Assembly (NCBI GenBank): GCA_947166385.1
Contig: CAMVEB010000011.1
Coordinates: forward strand, 36,903 to 100,902
DNA: 64,000 bases
Origin: an uncultured Clostridia bacterium
Lineage (GTDB): Bacteria; Bacillota; Clostridia; Christensenellales; Aristaeellaceae
Direction: 5' to 3'
Shown here: one piece after another, positions 55,249 through 63,908 of the stretch
How positions within the stretch are numbered: position 1 is the first letter of the stretch
Layout of the letters: the number at the start of each line of letters is the position of its first letter
Made by a program: the position numbers and the translations under genes
Notes under the pieces: generated by a model
Databases searched by the model: none
Seen by the model: the letters and a program-made list of their open reading frames with translations, nothing else
Told to the model about the DNA's origin: nothing

Positions 55249-56337
55249 ATGAGCGGAACACGCGCGAAAGAGCCGAAAGGCGTCCGTCTGGACCATATCA
55301 GCAAGATTTACCAGAACCCGAAGACCGGTAAGGATTTCTATGCTGTCCATGATGTGGAGCTGGATATCAAACCCGGCAGTTTTGTAACCCTGCTGGGCCC
55401 CTCCGGCTGCGGAAAAACCACCACCCTGCGGATGATCGCCGGCTTTGAAAGCCCCGATGAGGGCGAGATCTATCTGGGCGGCGAGCCTATCAACTCCCTG
55501 ACTCCCAACAAGCGGGATACGGCCATGGTGTTCCAGAGCTACGCCCTCTTCCCCCATTACAATGTCTTTGACAATGTGGCTTACGGCCTGAAGCTCCGGA
55601 AGGTTCCCTCTGCGGAAATCAAGGAGCGGGTTTCCAATATCCTGAAGCTCGTCGAGCTCTCCGATATGGAGCAGCGCATGACCAACCAGCTCTCCGGCGG
55701 CCAGCAGCAGCGTGTCGCCCTGGCCCGCGCCCTGGTGGTCGAGCCCGGCGTCCTCCTCTTCGATGAGCCGCTGAGCAATCTGGATGCCAAGCTGCGGGTC
55801 CAGATGCGCACAGAGATCCGCCGGATCCAGCAGGCCCTCGGCATCACCGCCATCTACGTTACCCATGACCAGAGCGAAGCCATGGCCATCTCCGACAATA
55901 TCATCCTCATGAAGGGCGGCGTCATCGCCCAGATGGGCTCCCCGACGGAGATCTATTACCATCCGAACAGTGAGTTCGTCGCGGACTTCATCGGCGAGTG
56001 TAATTTCCTTCGCTGCGAGGTTAAAGGCCGCGAAGGCGAGGATACCGTTGTCACCGTGGATGGCCATCCGGTCAAAGTCCGCTCTGACAATAACATCACC
56101 GGTAACGCGGAAATCGTGCTTCGGCCCGAAGCGATCGAGATCGCCGATCAGGGCCAGCTCCCCTGCAAGGTGGAGCTGAGCTGCTTCATGGGCTCCTACC
56201 AGAACTACCATGTCCGTGTCGGCGATACCCTCGTCAAGATCGCGGACAACTGCCCCATCGGCAGGAAAATCTTCCAGGTCGGGGATGACGCCTTTATCTC
56301 CTTCCGCAGCGAATGCGCCCATCTCCTGGAAACCTGA
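55249..56337 (+). CDS. ABC transporter ATP-binding protein (FbpC type, TOBE-containing)
   Basis: 362 residues. Walker A is GPSGCGKTTTLRMIAGFES, the signature is QLSGGQQQRVALARAL, Walker B is VLLFDEPLSNLDAKLRVQMR, with the H-loop in IYVTHDQSEAMAI. The last ~100 residues form a TOBE domain (EIVLRPEAIEIADQ). It hydrolyses ATP to drive uptake by the upstream permease. AAGGAGG-like sequence lies in the end of the permease gene. Confidence 0.95.
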   Translation: MSGTRAKEPKGVRLDHISKIYQNPKTGKDFYAVHDVELDIKPGSFVTLLGPSGCGKTTTLRMIAGFESPDEGEIYLGGEPINSLTPNKRDTAMVFQSYALFPHYNVFDNVAYGLKLRKVPSAEIKERVSNILKLVELSDMEQRMTNQLSGGQQQRVALARALVVEPGVLLFDEPLSNLDAKLRVQMRTEIRRIQQALGITAIYVTHDQSEAMAISDNIILMKGGVIAQMGSPTEIYYHPNSEFVADFIGECNFLRCEVKGREGEDTVVTVDGHPVKVRSDNNITGNAEIVLRPEAIEIADQGQLPCKVELSCFMGSYQNYHVRVGDTLVKIADNCPIGRKIFQVGDDAFISFRSECAHLLET

Positions 56338-56354
56338 AAAACTCCTCAAAAAAG

Positions 56355-56387
56355 CGGGGCCGGTTCAAAAAGCCGGTCCCGTTTTTA
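56355..56387 (+). terminator. Terminator of the ferric-type ABC operon
   Basis: Stem CGGGGCCGG / CCGGTCCCG (56355-56363 and 56373-56381, one G.T pair), followed by TTTTTATAT. The A run on the left lets it also serve the convergent lepB. Confidence 0.88.
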
Positions 56388-56408
56388 TATGGTTCGCGGA
56401 TTCTTTCA

Positions 56409-57359
56409 TTATTTGACGCCGCGCCAGTTCGAGAAGGGGAATACCACCCGGCGCACATGGCCGACGATCATGCTGCGCTCCACCGCGCCGACATACCGGC
56501 TGTCATTGGAGTTGTTCCGGTGATCGCCCATCAGGAAGTAGTAATCCTCGTCCATGGTGAAGTCCGCGGCTGTCAGCGTGGGAATAATCTCCTGCCAGTC
56601 GCCCAGCACGTATTCCTTCCCATCGTATACGATCACCACGGTCTCCTCTTCCTGCTGGCCGTTCCGCGCCGAGCTGTCCGTCTTCCGGTTATAGATCTTC
56701 AGCTGCTTCCCGTTCGCGTCCTTCGCGATGATCGTCGTCTTCTTCCGGTTCCATTCCTCGCCGTTCAGCTGGAATAGCAGTTGGCTGCTGCTGCCGGATA
56801 TGGTCAGCTTATCCCCCCGCTTTGGCACCCGGTAGGGTCCGAATTCATATCCGTTGGAAGGACCCTGCACGCGGTATTCCGCGTTTATCAGGTCCTTTTC
56901 CCCTTCTGCCTGCTCTCCGTTCAGGTACAGGTAACCTTCCCGCAGCTCCACCGTATCCCCGGGCATTCCGGTCACACGCTTCACAAAGTTCACCGCGCCG
57001 CGGCCCGGATACCGGCAGATGACGATATCCAGCAGGTTCGGGTTCCCCAGGGTGATCCGGGGCGCCTGCTGGGCCGCGTTGTCGCTCTGCCACGGCAGGC
57101 TCAGCCAGGTGGAGGAGAAGTCATATTTGCTCACCAGCATGATCTCTCCGTCCGCCAGCGTATCGTCCATGGAGTGGCCGTCCACCCGCACGGGCTCAAA
57201 GATGAAGGAGCGGATGACCAGCGCAATAGCCACTGCTCCCAGGATGGTAAGAATCCAGCTCAGTATTTCCATGCCCACGGTTTTTTTCTTCTTCTCTTTT
57301 TTCGATTTCTTTTCTCCGGATTCTTCCTCCGGCACAATGTTCACCGTCTGCTCGCTCAT
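56409..57359 (-). CDS. lepB: Signal peptidase I
   Basis: 316 residues, longer than the usual ~180 of Gram-positive SipS. A basic cytoplasmic tail (KKSKKEKKKKTVGM) is followed by one helix (about 31-55). Catalytic Ser63 is in VRVDGHSMDDTLADGEIML and Lys127 in AVNFVKRVTGMPGDTVEL. The ~100-residue insert before the C-terminal GDHRNNSNDSRYVG adds beta-rich sequence. It cleaves signal peptides of secreted proteins outside the membrane. It is last of the mrfA-mrfB-TPR-lepB run and overlaps the TPR gene by 4 bp. Confidence 0.95.
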   Translation of the reverse strand: MSEQTVNIVPEEESGEKKSKKEKKKKTVGMEILSWILTILGAVAIALVIRSFIFEPVRVDGHSMDDTLADGEIMLVSKYDFSSTWLSLPWQSDNAAQQAPRITLGNPNLLDIVICRYPGRGAVNFVKRVTGMPGDTVELREGYLYLNGEQAEGEKDLINAEYRVQGPSNGYEFGPYRVPKRGDKLTISGSSSQLLFQLNGEEWNRKKTTIIAKDANGKQLKIYNRKTDSSARNGQQEEETVVIVYDGKEYVLGDWQEIIPTLTAADFTMDEDYYFLMGDHRNNSNDSRYVGAVERSMIVGHVRRVVFPFSNWRGVK

Positions 57360-58225
57360 GCTTTCGCGGCTCCTTTCAGTGTATCAATCTCCTGCCGGAT
57401 CATCTCCGGATTCGCGTAGTTCAGCGGAGAGAACCGCCCCGCCGCGGCTTTTTCAAGCTTCTCCAGCGCGGCGTCCCGGTTGCCTGCTTCCAGGTCGTAC
57501 CGGCTCAGGAAGTACAGTGTGTCAATCTGGCTTTCCTTGATGGCGATCGCCTTGTCAAACCATTCCTTCGCGCCTGCCCTGTCGCCCCGGACCCGGTACA
57601 GGAATTCGCCCAGGTTGTCCAGGCAGATGGAGTCCTCGTCATCGTATTCCACCGACTGCCGGATGAAATCCTCCGCCTTCTTTTCCCCGGCGGCCCATTC
57701 CTCTTCGGGCGAAAGCTTTGCCTCTTCCTGTGCGGCCGGGCTCTCCTCCGGCGGGTTGACCGTCGTGTCGGTTTCCTCAGCAGCTGATCCTTCCGCGGCT
57801 TCGGTCTCCGTCGCTTCCGCAGCGCTGAAGTCCGGCCTGTTGGCCAGGTCGTATTTCTCTACATACATGTATCCCAGCGTCTGGTACAGCAGCCCGGTTT
57901 GCGTCTTGCGGAACTGCTGCTCCAGCGTGCTGATCCCCTTGTCCACATTTCCCAGCCGCAGGCAGCAGGTCGCGTAGTACACCAGCAGCTCCGTCCGCTG
58001 GGACGGCGTCATGCCCGGCGCCTTCTGGTGCGCCACCAGGAATTCCTTCGCCTTCTGGTACTGCCCGTCGCGGATAATCATCAGCGAGTAGGGCAGGATG
58101 TAGCGCGGATCGTTCAGCCCTTCCGCAAATGCCTCCTCATACAGGCGGATCGCTTCTTCCCTGTTTGTCCCGGCCTTCTGCAGGCGCAGCGCCTTCCCGG
58201 CCTTGATCCCCGTCATGAATCCCAT
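57356..58225 (-). CDS. TPR-repeat protein
   Basis: 289 residues of helical repeats: EEAIRLYEEAFAEGLNDPRYILPYSLM, SQRTELLVYYATCCLRLGNVD (cited in part) and AKEWFDKAIAIKESQIDTLYFLSRYDLEAGNRDAALEKLEKA are TPR-like. A Glu/Ala-rich acidic stretch (about 135-185) breaks the array. No signal peptide, so cytoplasmic, possibly at the membrane with LepB. Its start lies 89 bp inside the end of mrfB. GGAG precedes the ATG at 58225; another ATG nine bases on (58216) is possible. Confidence 0.85.
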   Translation of the reverse strand: MGFMTGIKAGKALRLQKAGTNREEAIRLYEEAFAEGLNDPRYILPYSLMIIRDGQYQKAKEFLVAHQKAPGMTPSQRTELLVYYATCCLRLGNVDKGISTLEQQFRKTQTGLLYQTLGYMYVEKYDLANRPDFSAAEATETEAAEGSAAEETDTTVNPPEESPAAQEEAKLSPEEEWAAGEKKAEDFIRQSVEYDDEDSICLDNLGEFLYRVRGDRAGAKEWFDKAIAIKESQIDTLYFLSRYDLEAGNRDAALEKLEKAAAGRFSPLNYANPEMIRQEIDTLKGAAKA

Positions 58226-59372
58226 CTTTCTCCAGCTCCTTCAGCTTTCGCATTAAACGTTGACGGCGGTATTGTAACTCATTTTTGCTTTCTTGTACAG
58301 TTCCGCTCTCCCGCAGGGCCGGTTCGCTGATCAGCATCAGCGCCTGCTCAGTCCATTCCAGCGCCGTCCGGGCATCCCGCCGGATGTGTTCCTCATATTT
58401 CGCCAGTTCGACATAGGGTGTCACGCCGCCCCGCTTTTCGCGAATCATCTCCCGCCATACGGCCGCGGCTTCCTCCCGTTCTCCCGCCCTTCGGTAGCTC
58501 ATGGCCAGGGCCGCTCCCGCCGGCGCCGACATCCGTCCTTTCCGTGCCAGGCGGTAGCAGTGCCGGGCGTTCTCGGTCCGGTTCATCCGCTCCAGCGCCC
58601 GCCCCATGGAGTACACATCCTCGCTGAACCGGATTTTCTCCGGGTGCAGGTACAGATCCGCCATATGGTTCAGCAGCACGCACAGCGAGGCGATATCCTG
58701 CGCGTTATGCTTCAGGATGTCATCCAGCAGCGACATCTGTCCGGTTTTCAGATAGGTGAAGTACCGCTGGGGCACCTCGCTTCCGGGCAGGTCGTCGGTC
58801 CTGGGCTTCCCCAGGATAATCTCCTCCAGCCGGCCCAGATTGCACCGCCCCAGTCGCAGCTTCCACAGCCGCCGGCACAGGTGCAGCAGGTCGATATGCG
58901 GCATCTCCAGGCAGCTCCGGTCCATCCGGTTCATCAGGAACCGGCTCTCCAGCAGCGGCACGTCGAATGTCGTCCCGTTGAAAGTGCACAGCACGTCAAA
59001 CTTTCCCAGCCCGTTCGCCACATGCTTCAGCAGGAAAGGTTCCTCCGGATAGTCCCGCATCAGGAACTGGTGCACCTCAAACCCCCTGTCCGTCAGGAAT
59101 CCCATACCGACCAGGAAGGCCACCGTCCCGCTGCCGCCGAGCCCGGTCGTCTCCGTATCCAGGTACAGGATTCTTCGAGGATCCAACCTCTCCGGAATCT
59201 CCCTGTCGCTCATCATCCGCAGCGTTTCCGCCGTCAGCTCCCGTGCGCCGGGGAACTCCTCCTCCGGCCGGTAAACCGCGAAGTGCCGGCAGTCGGTAAA
59301 AACTTCCCCCGCCGCGGCCTTCTGCCCGCCGCCGTTTCCGCCGACTGCCCGCAGTTTCTCCCGCAGGTTCAT
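58137..59372 (-). CDS. mrfB: YprB/MrfB-type DnaQ-like exonuclease
   Basis: 411 residues. The N-terminal half is an RNase-H-like 3'-5' exonuclease fold: ILYLDTETTGLGGSGTVAFLVG (metal-binding DxE), VLCTFNGTTFDVPLLESRF and NAQDIASLCVLLNHMADLY. The C-terminal half has TPR-like helices. In Bacillus, MrfB works with the helicase MrfA to repair mitomycin cross-links. The ATG at 59372 overlaps the mrfA stop by 4 bp. The basic, Gly-rich C-terminal end (DGIHDGDQGREGAAPAEGRD) runs through the start of the next gene. Confidence 0.88.
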   Translation of the reverse strand: MNLREKLRAVGGNGGGQKAAAGEVFTDCRHFAVYRPEEEFPGARELTAETLRMMSDREIPERLDPRRILYLDTETTGLGGSGTVAFLVGMGFLTDRGFEVHQFLMRDYPEEPFLLKHVANGLGKFDVLCTFNGTTFDVPLLESRFLMNRMDRSCLEMPHIDLLHLCRRLWKLRLGRCNLGRLEEIILGKPRTDDLPGSEVPQRYFTYLKTGQMSLLDDILKHNAQDIASLCVLLNHMADLYLHPEKIRFSEDVYSMGRALERMNRTENARHCYRLARKGRMSAPAGAALAMSYRRAGEREEAAAVWREMIREKRGGVTPYVELAKYEEHIRRDARTALEWTEQALMLISEPALRESGTVQESKNELQYRRQRLMRKLKELEKDGIHDGDQGREGAAPAEGRDKQGRSDPPV

Positions 59373-61639
59373 TTCGTCAGCTCCTTCAGCAGGCGGATCG
59401 CCGTCCGCTTCCCGTCCTCGCCCACTTCGCCCACCGGCCCGACGCAGGAGGGACACCCGTAGGAGCAGGGGCAGTCCTCCGCCACCTGCAGTGCCTTCTC
59501 CAGCAGCAGTTCGCGCATGCTGAAGGCCTTCTGGGCCAGTCCGATCCCGCCGGGGCAGTTATCGTAGAGGATCACCGTCGGCTTGTCCGTAATCGGGCTG
59601 CGCACCTGGTACACCACTGCCACGTCCTGCGGCGCGCACATCAGGTACAGCGGGCAGACGATCCGCAGCAGGTTGGCCACGCCCATCATCCCGTTCTTCA
59701 GCCGGTCGCCGCTCAGCTTCTCCGCCAGCGCGTCTGGCAGCGTCCACCACATCGCCGTCGTGTGCATATCCGTCTCCGGCAGGCGCACATGGCCGAATCC
59801 CAGGTTTTCGTGGGTGTCGAATTTGATCTTCTTGAACATCGTCACCAGCGCCGTCACCTTGATTTCTCCGAGCGCGGCCGATGCCGTCCCGGCGAAAGGC
59901 TCCTCCTTTTCGATGTCCAGCAGGCTCAGGTTGATGTTCAGATCCGCGTCTGTGTAATAGCCCACGTCAACGCTGCGGATAAACGCCTTGCACGCGTCAA
60001 AGTCCAGCTTTTCCACCTGGTACTGCTTCCCCTCGTGCATGTAGATGGCGTTCTCGTGCAGCAGCATCGGTGCCGTAAACCGGTCCATCTCGCCGACCAC
60101 CCGGTGATGCGCCGCGTCCGTAATATCAACAATAATGAAGTTTTCCGACGAGGCGGATCGCAGTGAGATCTCGCTGGCGGGGAAATCCTCCGCCGACCAG
60201 TGGTATTTCCCGTCGACGTGACGCACAATCCCTTCCTCGCTCAGGTATCCGAGCAGCTCCTCCGTCCCCGGCGCGTTCCCAAACCGGTCCCCATCCTCAA
60301 ACGGCAGCTCAAACGCCGCGCATTTGAAGTGGCTCAGCAGCACATACAGATTGTCCGGATTCAGCAGGGCGTTCTCCGGGCTCTGGTGCAGCAGGTAGTC
60401 CGGATGGTTCACAATGTACTGGTCAATCGCCGCCGAGGACGCCACAAAGAACACGATGCTCGTCCCCTGCCGCCTGCCCGCGCGCCCGGCCTGCTGCCAT
60501 GCGCTGGCGATCGTTCCCGGATAGCCGCACATCACGCATGCGTCCAGCGCGCCGATGTCAATCCCCAGCTCCAGCGCGTTCGTCGATACCACCGCGTCCA
60601 CCTGCCCGCTGCGCAGGCCGCGCTCGATCTCCCGCCGTTCTCCGGGCAGGTATCCGCCCCGGTATCCCCGCACCCGGCCGGCGTTCCCCAGCGGATCCCG
60701 CACCAGATCCTTCAAATACCTCGTCAGCACCTCCACCGTCAGCCGGGACCGGGCAAACGTGATGGACTGGATCCCGTTCTTCAGCAGCATGCTGGTAATC
60801 GTCCGCGTTACCGGGATCGCTCCCTGCCGGATCCCCAGCTGCCGGTTCACCACCGGCGGGTTATAGAAGACAAAGTGACGCTCGCCCATCGGCGCTCCGT
60901 TCTCGTCAATCAGCGTCACCGGCCGGCCGATCAACGTCTCCGCCAGCTCCTGCGGATTGGCAATCGTCGCACTGCACAGGATGAACCGGGGGCAGCTCCC
61001 GTAGAATTCGCACAGCCGCAGCAGCCGGCGCAGCACGTTCGCCAGGTTGCTCCCAAACACGCCCCGGTAGGTGTGGATCTCGTCAATCACGATATACCGC
61101 AGGTTTTCAAACAGTTTCACCCATTTGGTGTGGTGCGGCAGAATCCCGCTGTGCAGCATGTCCGGATTTGTCACCACGATGTGCCCGGCCTGTCGGATCG
61201 CCTTCCGTGCCGCGGCGGGTGTGTCCCCGTCGTAGGTATAGGTCTTGATGTCGACCCCCATCTCCTCGATCATGTCGTACAGCTCGCTGACCTGGTCGGC
61301 GGACAGGGCTTTGGTCGGGAAAAGATACAGTGCCCGGGAATCTTCATCTTTCAGGATCTCCGAAAGCACGGGCAGGTTGTAGCACATGGTCTTTCCCGAG
61401 GCGGTGGGCGTCACCACCGTCACGTCCTCCCCCCGGGCCGTCGCCTCCAGGCTCCGGGCCTGGTGGATGTAAAGCTCGTAAATCCCGCGCTTTTCCAGCG
61501 CCGGCTTCAGCCGCTCATCCATGCAGGAGGGAAAAGGCGCCGTCCGCGCGGAACGGGCCGGAATTACTTCCCACCGGGTCACATCCTTCATAAAAAGATG
61601 ATCCCGCCGAAGCTGATCCGCCAGCTGCGATACGTTCAT
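59369..61639 (-). CDS. mrfA: DEAD/DEAH-box helicase, YprA/MrfA type with DUF1998
   Basis: 756 residues. Motif I is TPTASGKTM, motif II VIDEIH (DEIH), and the second RecA-like domain has NALELGIDIGALDACV and the motif VI block QQAGRAGRRQG. The C-terminal DUF1998 has CPLYLMCA and the closing CPCSYGCPSCVGPVGE four-Cys zinc site. In Bacillus subtilis this protein unwinds 3'-tailed DNA in a UvrABC-independent repair path for mitomycin damage. GGGAGGGG precedes the ATG. It is first gene of the unit. Confidence 0.93.
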   Translation of the reverse strand: MNVSQLADQLRRDHLFMKDVTRWEVIPARSARTAPFPSCMDERLKPALEKRGIYELYIHQARSLEATARGEDVTVVTPTASGKTMCYNLPVLSEILKDEDSRALYLFPTKALSADQVSELYDMIEEMGVDIKTYTYDGDTPAAARKAIRQAGHIVVTNPDMLHSGILPHHTKWVKLFENLRYIVIDEIHTYRGVFGSNLANVLRRLLRLCEFYGSCPRFILCSATIANPQELAETLIGRPVTLIDENGAPMGERHFVFYNPPVVNRQLGIRQGAIPVTRTITSMLLKNGIQSITFARSRLTVEVLTRYLKDLVRDPLGNAGRVRGYRGGYLPGERREIERGLRSGQVDAVVSTNALELGIDIGALDACVMCGYPGTIASAWQQAGRAGRRQGTSIVFFVASSAAIDQYIVNHPDYLLHQSPENALLNPDNLYVLLSHFKCAAFELPFEDGDRFGNAPGTEELLGYLSEEGIVRHVDGKYHWSAEDFPASEISLRSASSENFIIVDITDAAHHRVVGEMDRFTAPMLLHENAIYMHEGKQYQVEKLDFDACKAFIRSVDVGYYTDADLNINLSLLDIEKEEPFAGTASAALGEIKVTALVTMFKKIKFDTHENLGFGHVRLPETDMHTTAMWWTLPDALAEKLSGDRLKNGMMGVANLLRIVCPLYLMCAPQDVAVVYQVRSPITDKPTVILYDNCPGGIGLAQKAFSMRELLLEKALQVAEDCPCSYGCPSCVGPVGEVGEDGKRTAIRLLKELTK

Positions 61640-61677
61640 CCTATCCCCTCCCATCCTCTCGTTTCGTCTTTCCTCCC

Positions 61678-61706
61678 ATTATAAAAGCAAGCCCGCCCCA
61701 TTTCAA
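61678..61706 (-). promoter_or_regulatory. Promoter of the mrfA-mrfB-TPR-lepB unit
   Basis: Minus strand TTGAAA (61701-61706), 17-bp spacer, TATAAT (61678-61683), about 40 bases before the mrfA start. Confidence 0.85.
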
Positions 61707-61821
61707 GGCGAACATAAAATTCGAGTGTACGAGTGTTCTGCACAGGGTTTGCTGCCAGTAGCGTGGCTCTCGCCTTTCTGGGCGGGGTTTCCACCCGCTA
61801 TTATGTCATGCCCTTATCTGG

Positions 61822-62087
61822 GCGCACTGAGTGCAATTTTGGTTTTCCCTCTCTGGCCTTGTTCGATTTACGAGTGCAAAGATTTACGAGTGCAATTTTG
61901 GTTTTTCCCTTTCTCCTTGCCTGATTTTTGAGTGCGAAGAATTTTGAGTGCGAATTTGGTTTTCCCTCCTTGCCCGATTTACGAGTGCGAAGATTTACGA
62001 GTGCGAATTTGATTTTCCCCGATCCTTGCCGGCTTTTTGAGTTCAAAGAATTTTGAGTGCAAATTGAATGATTTCTCCCCTCCATAC
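61822..62087. repeat. Imperfect tandem repeat of ~53-58 bp units in alternating types
   Basis: Four units start at about 61865, 61923, 61976 and 62032, with a partial unit before them (from 61822) and a vestige near 61717. Each unit has a doubled phrase such as GATTTACGAGTGCAAA, then a pyrimidine-rich GGTTTTCCCTC and CCTTGCC. Units 1 and 3 carry TTACGAGTG twice; units 2 and 4 carry TTTTGAGTG/T twice. The 710-bp gap 61640-62349 holds this array, the mrfA promoter, a hairpin and no supportable gene. Confidence 0.85.
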
Positions 62088-62092
62088 CAAAA

Positions 62093-62112
62093 CCCCGGAA
62101 TTTCTTCCGGGG
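62093..62112 (-). terminator. Hairpin downstream of the DUF6273-like gene
   Basis: CCCCGGAA TTTC TTCCGGGG (62093-62112). On the minus strand TTTTGG follows, so it could end the transcript of the gene at 62350-63177. It also borders the tandem repeat. Confidence 0.55.
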
Positions 62113-62349
62113 CTCTCTTCTAATTTTTCCAAGTGTATCATACCATAAGTCAAGGGGTCTCGTCTCGGTCCATTTCGGCTCATTTCGGCTCATTCTGAAA
62201 AATATTTTCTTCTTCGCGGCGGAGTAATTTCGTCGCGGGGTAAAATGATTCGTTTTTGTACATTAATCTGCTATGTAAGTGGTAGAGTCGGGTTATACCA
62301 CAAATGAAGTTGAATTATTATCTGAAACGTTGATTAAATCAGCATTTCC

Positions 62350-63177
62350 TTAGAAGATATCTGATTCAAGATTGATCCATAAAGCAGGGCGAATACAGAC
62401 AGTGTCGACAAAAACATTGCGAGTGCTGAGTGAGCCGCTGCTACTAACGCCAGCTGCACTGTTCTGACCAAGGCCAGGCGACCGAAGCCACCACCACCCG
62501 GCTTTCGCCCCATCTGCTGTCTTATTGTCGTTGTGTACCCACGCTCCTGCCTTTAACGCATAGGCAGTAGGAGTTACTCGAGACTCAACATTGCTTGTAC
62601 TATCAAAAGTGACATTAAAGTATTGCTTAACTTCCGCATAACTCAACAGAAAAATTCTATCCTGCGTGCTATTCTTGTCTTTTGGATTCCAACTATCGTA
62701 TCCTTGGCTGCTGTTGTTATCCACGTTTGTTACCAGAATGGCGGATTGTTCCGCTGCGCTGAAAGCCTTATGTTTGAATATCCCATTCAGCCAAGCCCGC
62801 AGAGTAGACTTTCTCCAATCATTGCCTTGCCCCGTATAATATGACTGTGTGTCGTTGTTATATAACCGTACATCCAATCCAAATCGACTGATCAACAGTG
62901 CTTTCTGCCCATCTCTATCCAGCACAAGCCATTCAATTGGCGTACTGTCGTTCCCATCTTTCGTCTGCGGGTAATGCCCGAAAGTCACATAGTTTCCTAT
63001 GGCAAATTTGTCTTCTTCAATCCATGGTGCGGGATGTGCACATCCACCACAATAATTTCCGGTATTCCCTGTTCTTCCGCAATCAGGACAGTCCCAGGAA
63101 CTATGTTCTCCGGTCACACTAACAGCTACGAACAAAACAACTAATATGATAGAAACAATTCTTATAATCTTTTGCAT
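62350..63177 (-). CDS. Secreted or anchored DUF6273-like protein with N-terminal zinc ribbon
   Basis: 275 residues from ATG 63177. An N-terminal hydrophobic segment (KIIRIVSIILVVLFVAVSVT) acts as a signal or anchor. A CPDCGRTGNTGNYCGGC zinc ribbon follows. The rest matches the DUF6273 pattern: VTFGHYPQT, IEWLVLDRDGQKALLISRF, LRAWLNGIF, RIFLLSYAEVKQYF, WWWLRSPG and the C-terminal VCIRPALWINL. This fold is related to formylglycine-generating/diversity-associated surface proteins; the role is unknown. Base composition is more AT-rich than the window average and mobile-element remnants lie directly upstream, which suggests transfer. Confidence 0.85.
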   Translation of the reverse strand: MQKIIRIVSIILVVLFVAVSVTGEHSSWDCPDCGRTGNTGNYCGGCAHPAPWIEEDKFAIGNYVTFGHYPQTKDGNDSTPIEWLVLDRDGQKALLISRFGLDVRLYNNDTQSYYTGQGNDWRKSTLRAWLNGIFKHKAFSAAEQSAILVTNVDNNSSQGYDSWNPKDKNSTQDRIFLLSYAEVKQYFNVTFDSTSNVESRVTPTAYALKAGAWVHNDNKTADGAKAGWWWLRSPGLGQNSAAGVSSSGSLSTRNVFVDTVCIRPALWINLESDIF

Positions 63178-63195
63178 GAATTTTCCACCCATGAA

Positions 63196-63389
63196 TGAGC
63201 CACCTGTCCGACGTGAGTTGAGCCACCTACCAGAATCGACATTTTCGAATCAATTTGAGTGATTAACTTTCGGGGGCTAGCCCCCGAACCCCCAGAGTTT
63301 AACGCTTTTGTTTTGCCGAGGGAGTAATGCCAGGTGGATCAAAAGCCACCGGAACGCTGGCTCATTTTAAACCGGAATCGTGGCTCAAC
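63196..63389. mobile_element. Small inverted-repeat remnant (MITE-like, with IS21-style multiple end repeats)
   Basis: TGAGCCACCT occurs at 63196-63205 and 63219-63228. The opposite end has the reverse complement TGGCTCA at 63358-63364 and GTGGCTCAA at 63380-63388. So each end holds two copies about 22-23 bp apart, facing inwards, over ~194 bp. Inside is a perfect 20-bp palindrome TTCGGGGGCTAGCCCCCGAA (63269-63288) but no gene. Multiple terminal repeats are typical of IS21-family ends, so this may be a deleted or non-autonomous derivative. Confidence 0.6.
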
Positions 63390-63479
63390 TGCTTCGTAAG
63401 CGTCTAAAGGTCGGTGTTCTATACAGATAGCCAGATCACTTGGTAAAATGGCTCATCCTGCGGAAGGGGTGAGCTACAT

Positions 63480-63908
63480 TTGGATAGTCGGGTCATGAGC
63501 TTGAGAGCGCAGCGGTGGAAGGAGATCATCGCCGCATGCAACACCAGTGGGATGAAAAAGGTCGACTGGATGCGGCTTCATGGGGTATCGGAAAAGAGCT
63601 TTTATCGTTGGCAGAATATATTACGGGATCAAGTTCTGGATGAAGTTGAAACCTGCTATCCAATCGTACCGGAATACAGAGCGGTTTCTGACAAGCGACA
63701 AGCAGGAGCTGTACCAGAACTGGTCGATATGACCGCGATAATATCCCAGAAACCGGGTGAAAAGATTTCCGCTGTGCAATCTGCTGTGCCGCAGAAGCAG
63801 ATAACGCCGGAGATTATGATCCAGGTTGGTCCATACAATCTGTATATAGGAAGCGATGTGAGCGAAGCCACGCTGGCCACCGTGCTGAAGGTGATCGGGC
63901 ATGCTTAG
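63480..63908 (+). CDS. tnpA: IS66 family accessory protein TnpA
   Basis: 142 residues. The helix-turn-helix-like N-terminus RWKEIIAACNTSGMKKVDWMRLHGVSEKSFYRWQ (cited in part: MKKVDWMRLHGVSEKSFYRW) is typical of IS66 OrfA. The C-terminal IMIQVGPYNLYIGSDVSEATLATVLKVIGHA ends like other TnpA proteins just before tnpB. TTG 63480 has AAGGGGTGAG upstream; an ATG at 63495 is the alternative. The stop overlaps the start of tnpB (ATG 63901) by 8 bp, the usual coupling. Confidence 0.88.
   Translation: MDSRVMSLRAQRWKEIIAACNTSGMKKVDWMRLHGVSEKSFYRWQNILRDQVLDEVETCYPIVPEYRAVSDKRQAGAVPELVDMTAIISQKPGEKISAVQSAVPQKQITPEIMIQVGPYNLYIGSDVSEATLATVLKVIGHA

Noticed and set aside
61865..62087. CRISPR array
   Set aside because: Units are imperfect throughout and no constant repeat alternates with unique spacers; no cas genes.
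61801..62193. 130-codon open frame on the minus strand across the tandem repeat
   Set aside because: Its product simply repeats the translated array (FALVNLRTRKS-like units); no ribosome site or domain.
63269..63288. The 20-bp GC palindrome as a terminator
   Set aside because: No T run follows on either strand and no gene ends next to it; better explained as part of the mobile remnant.
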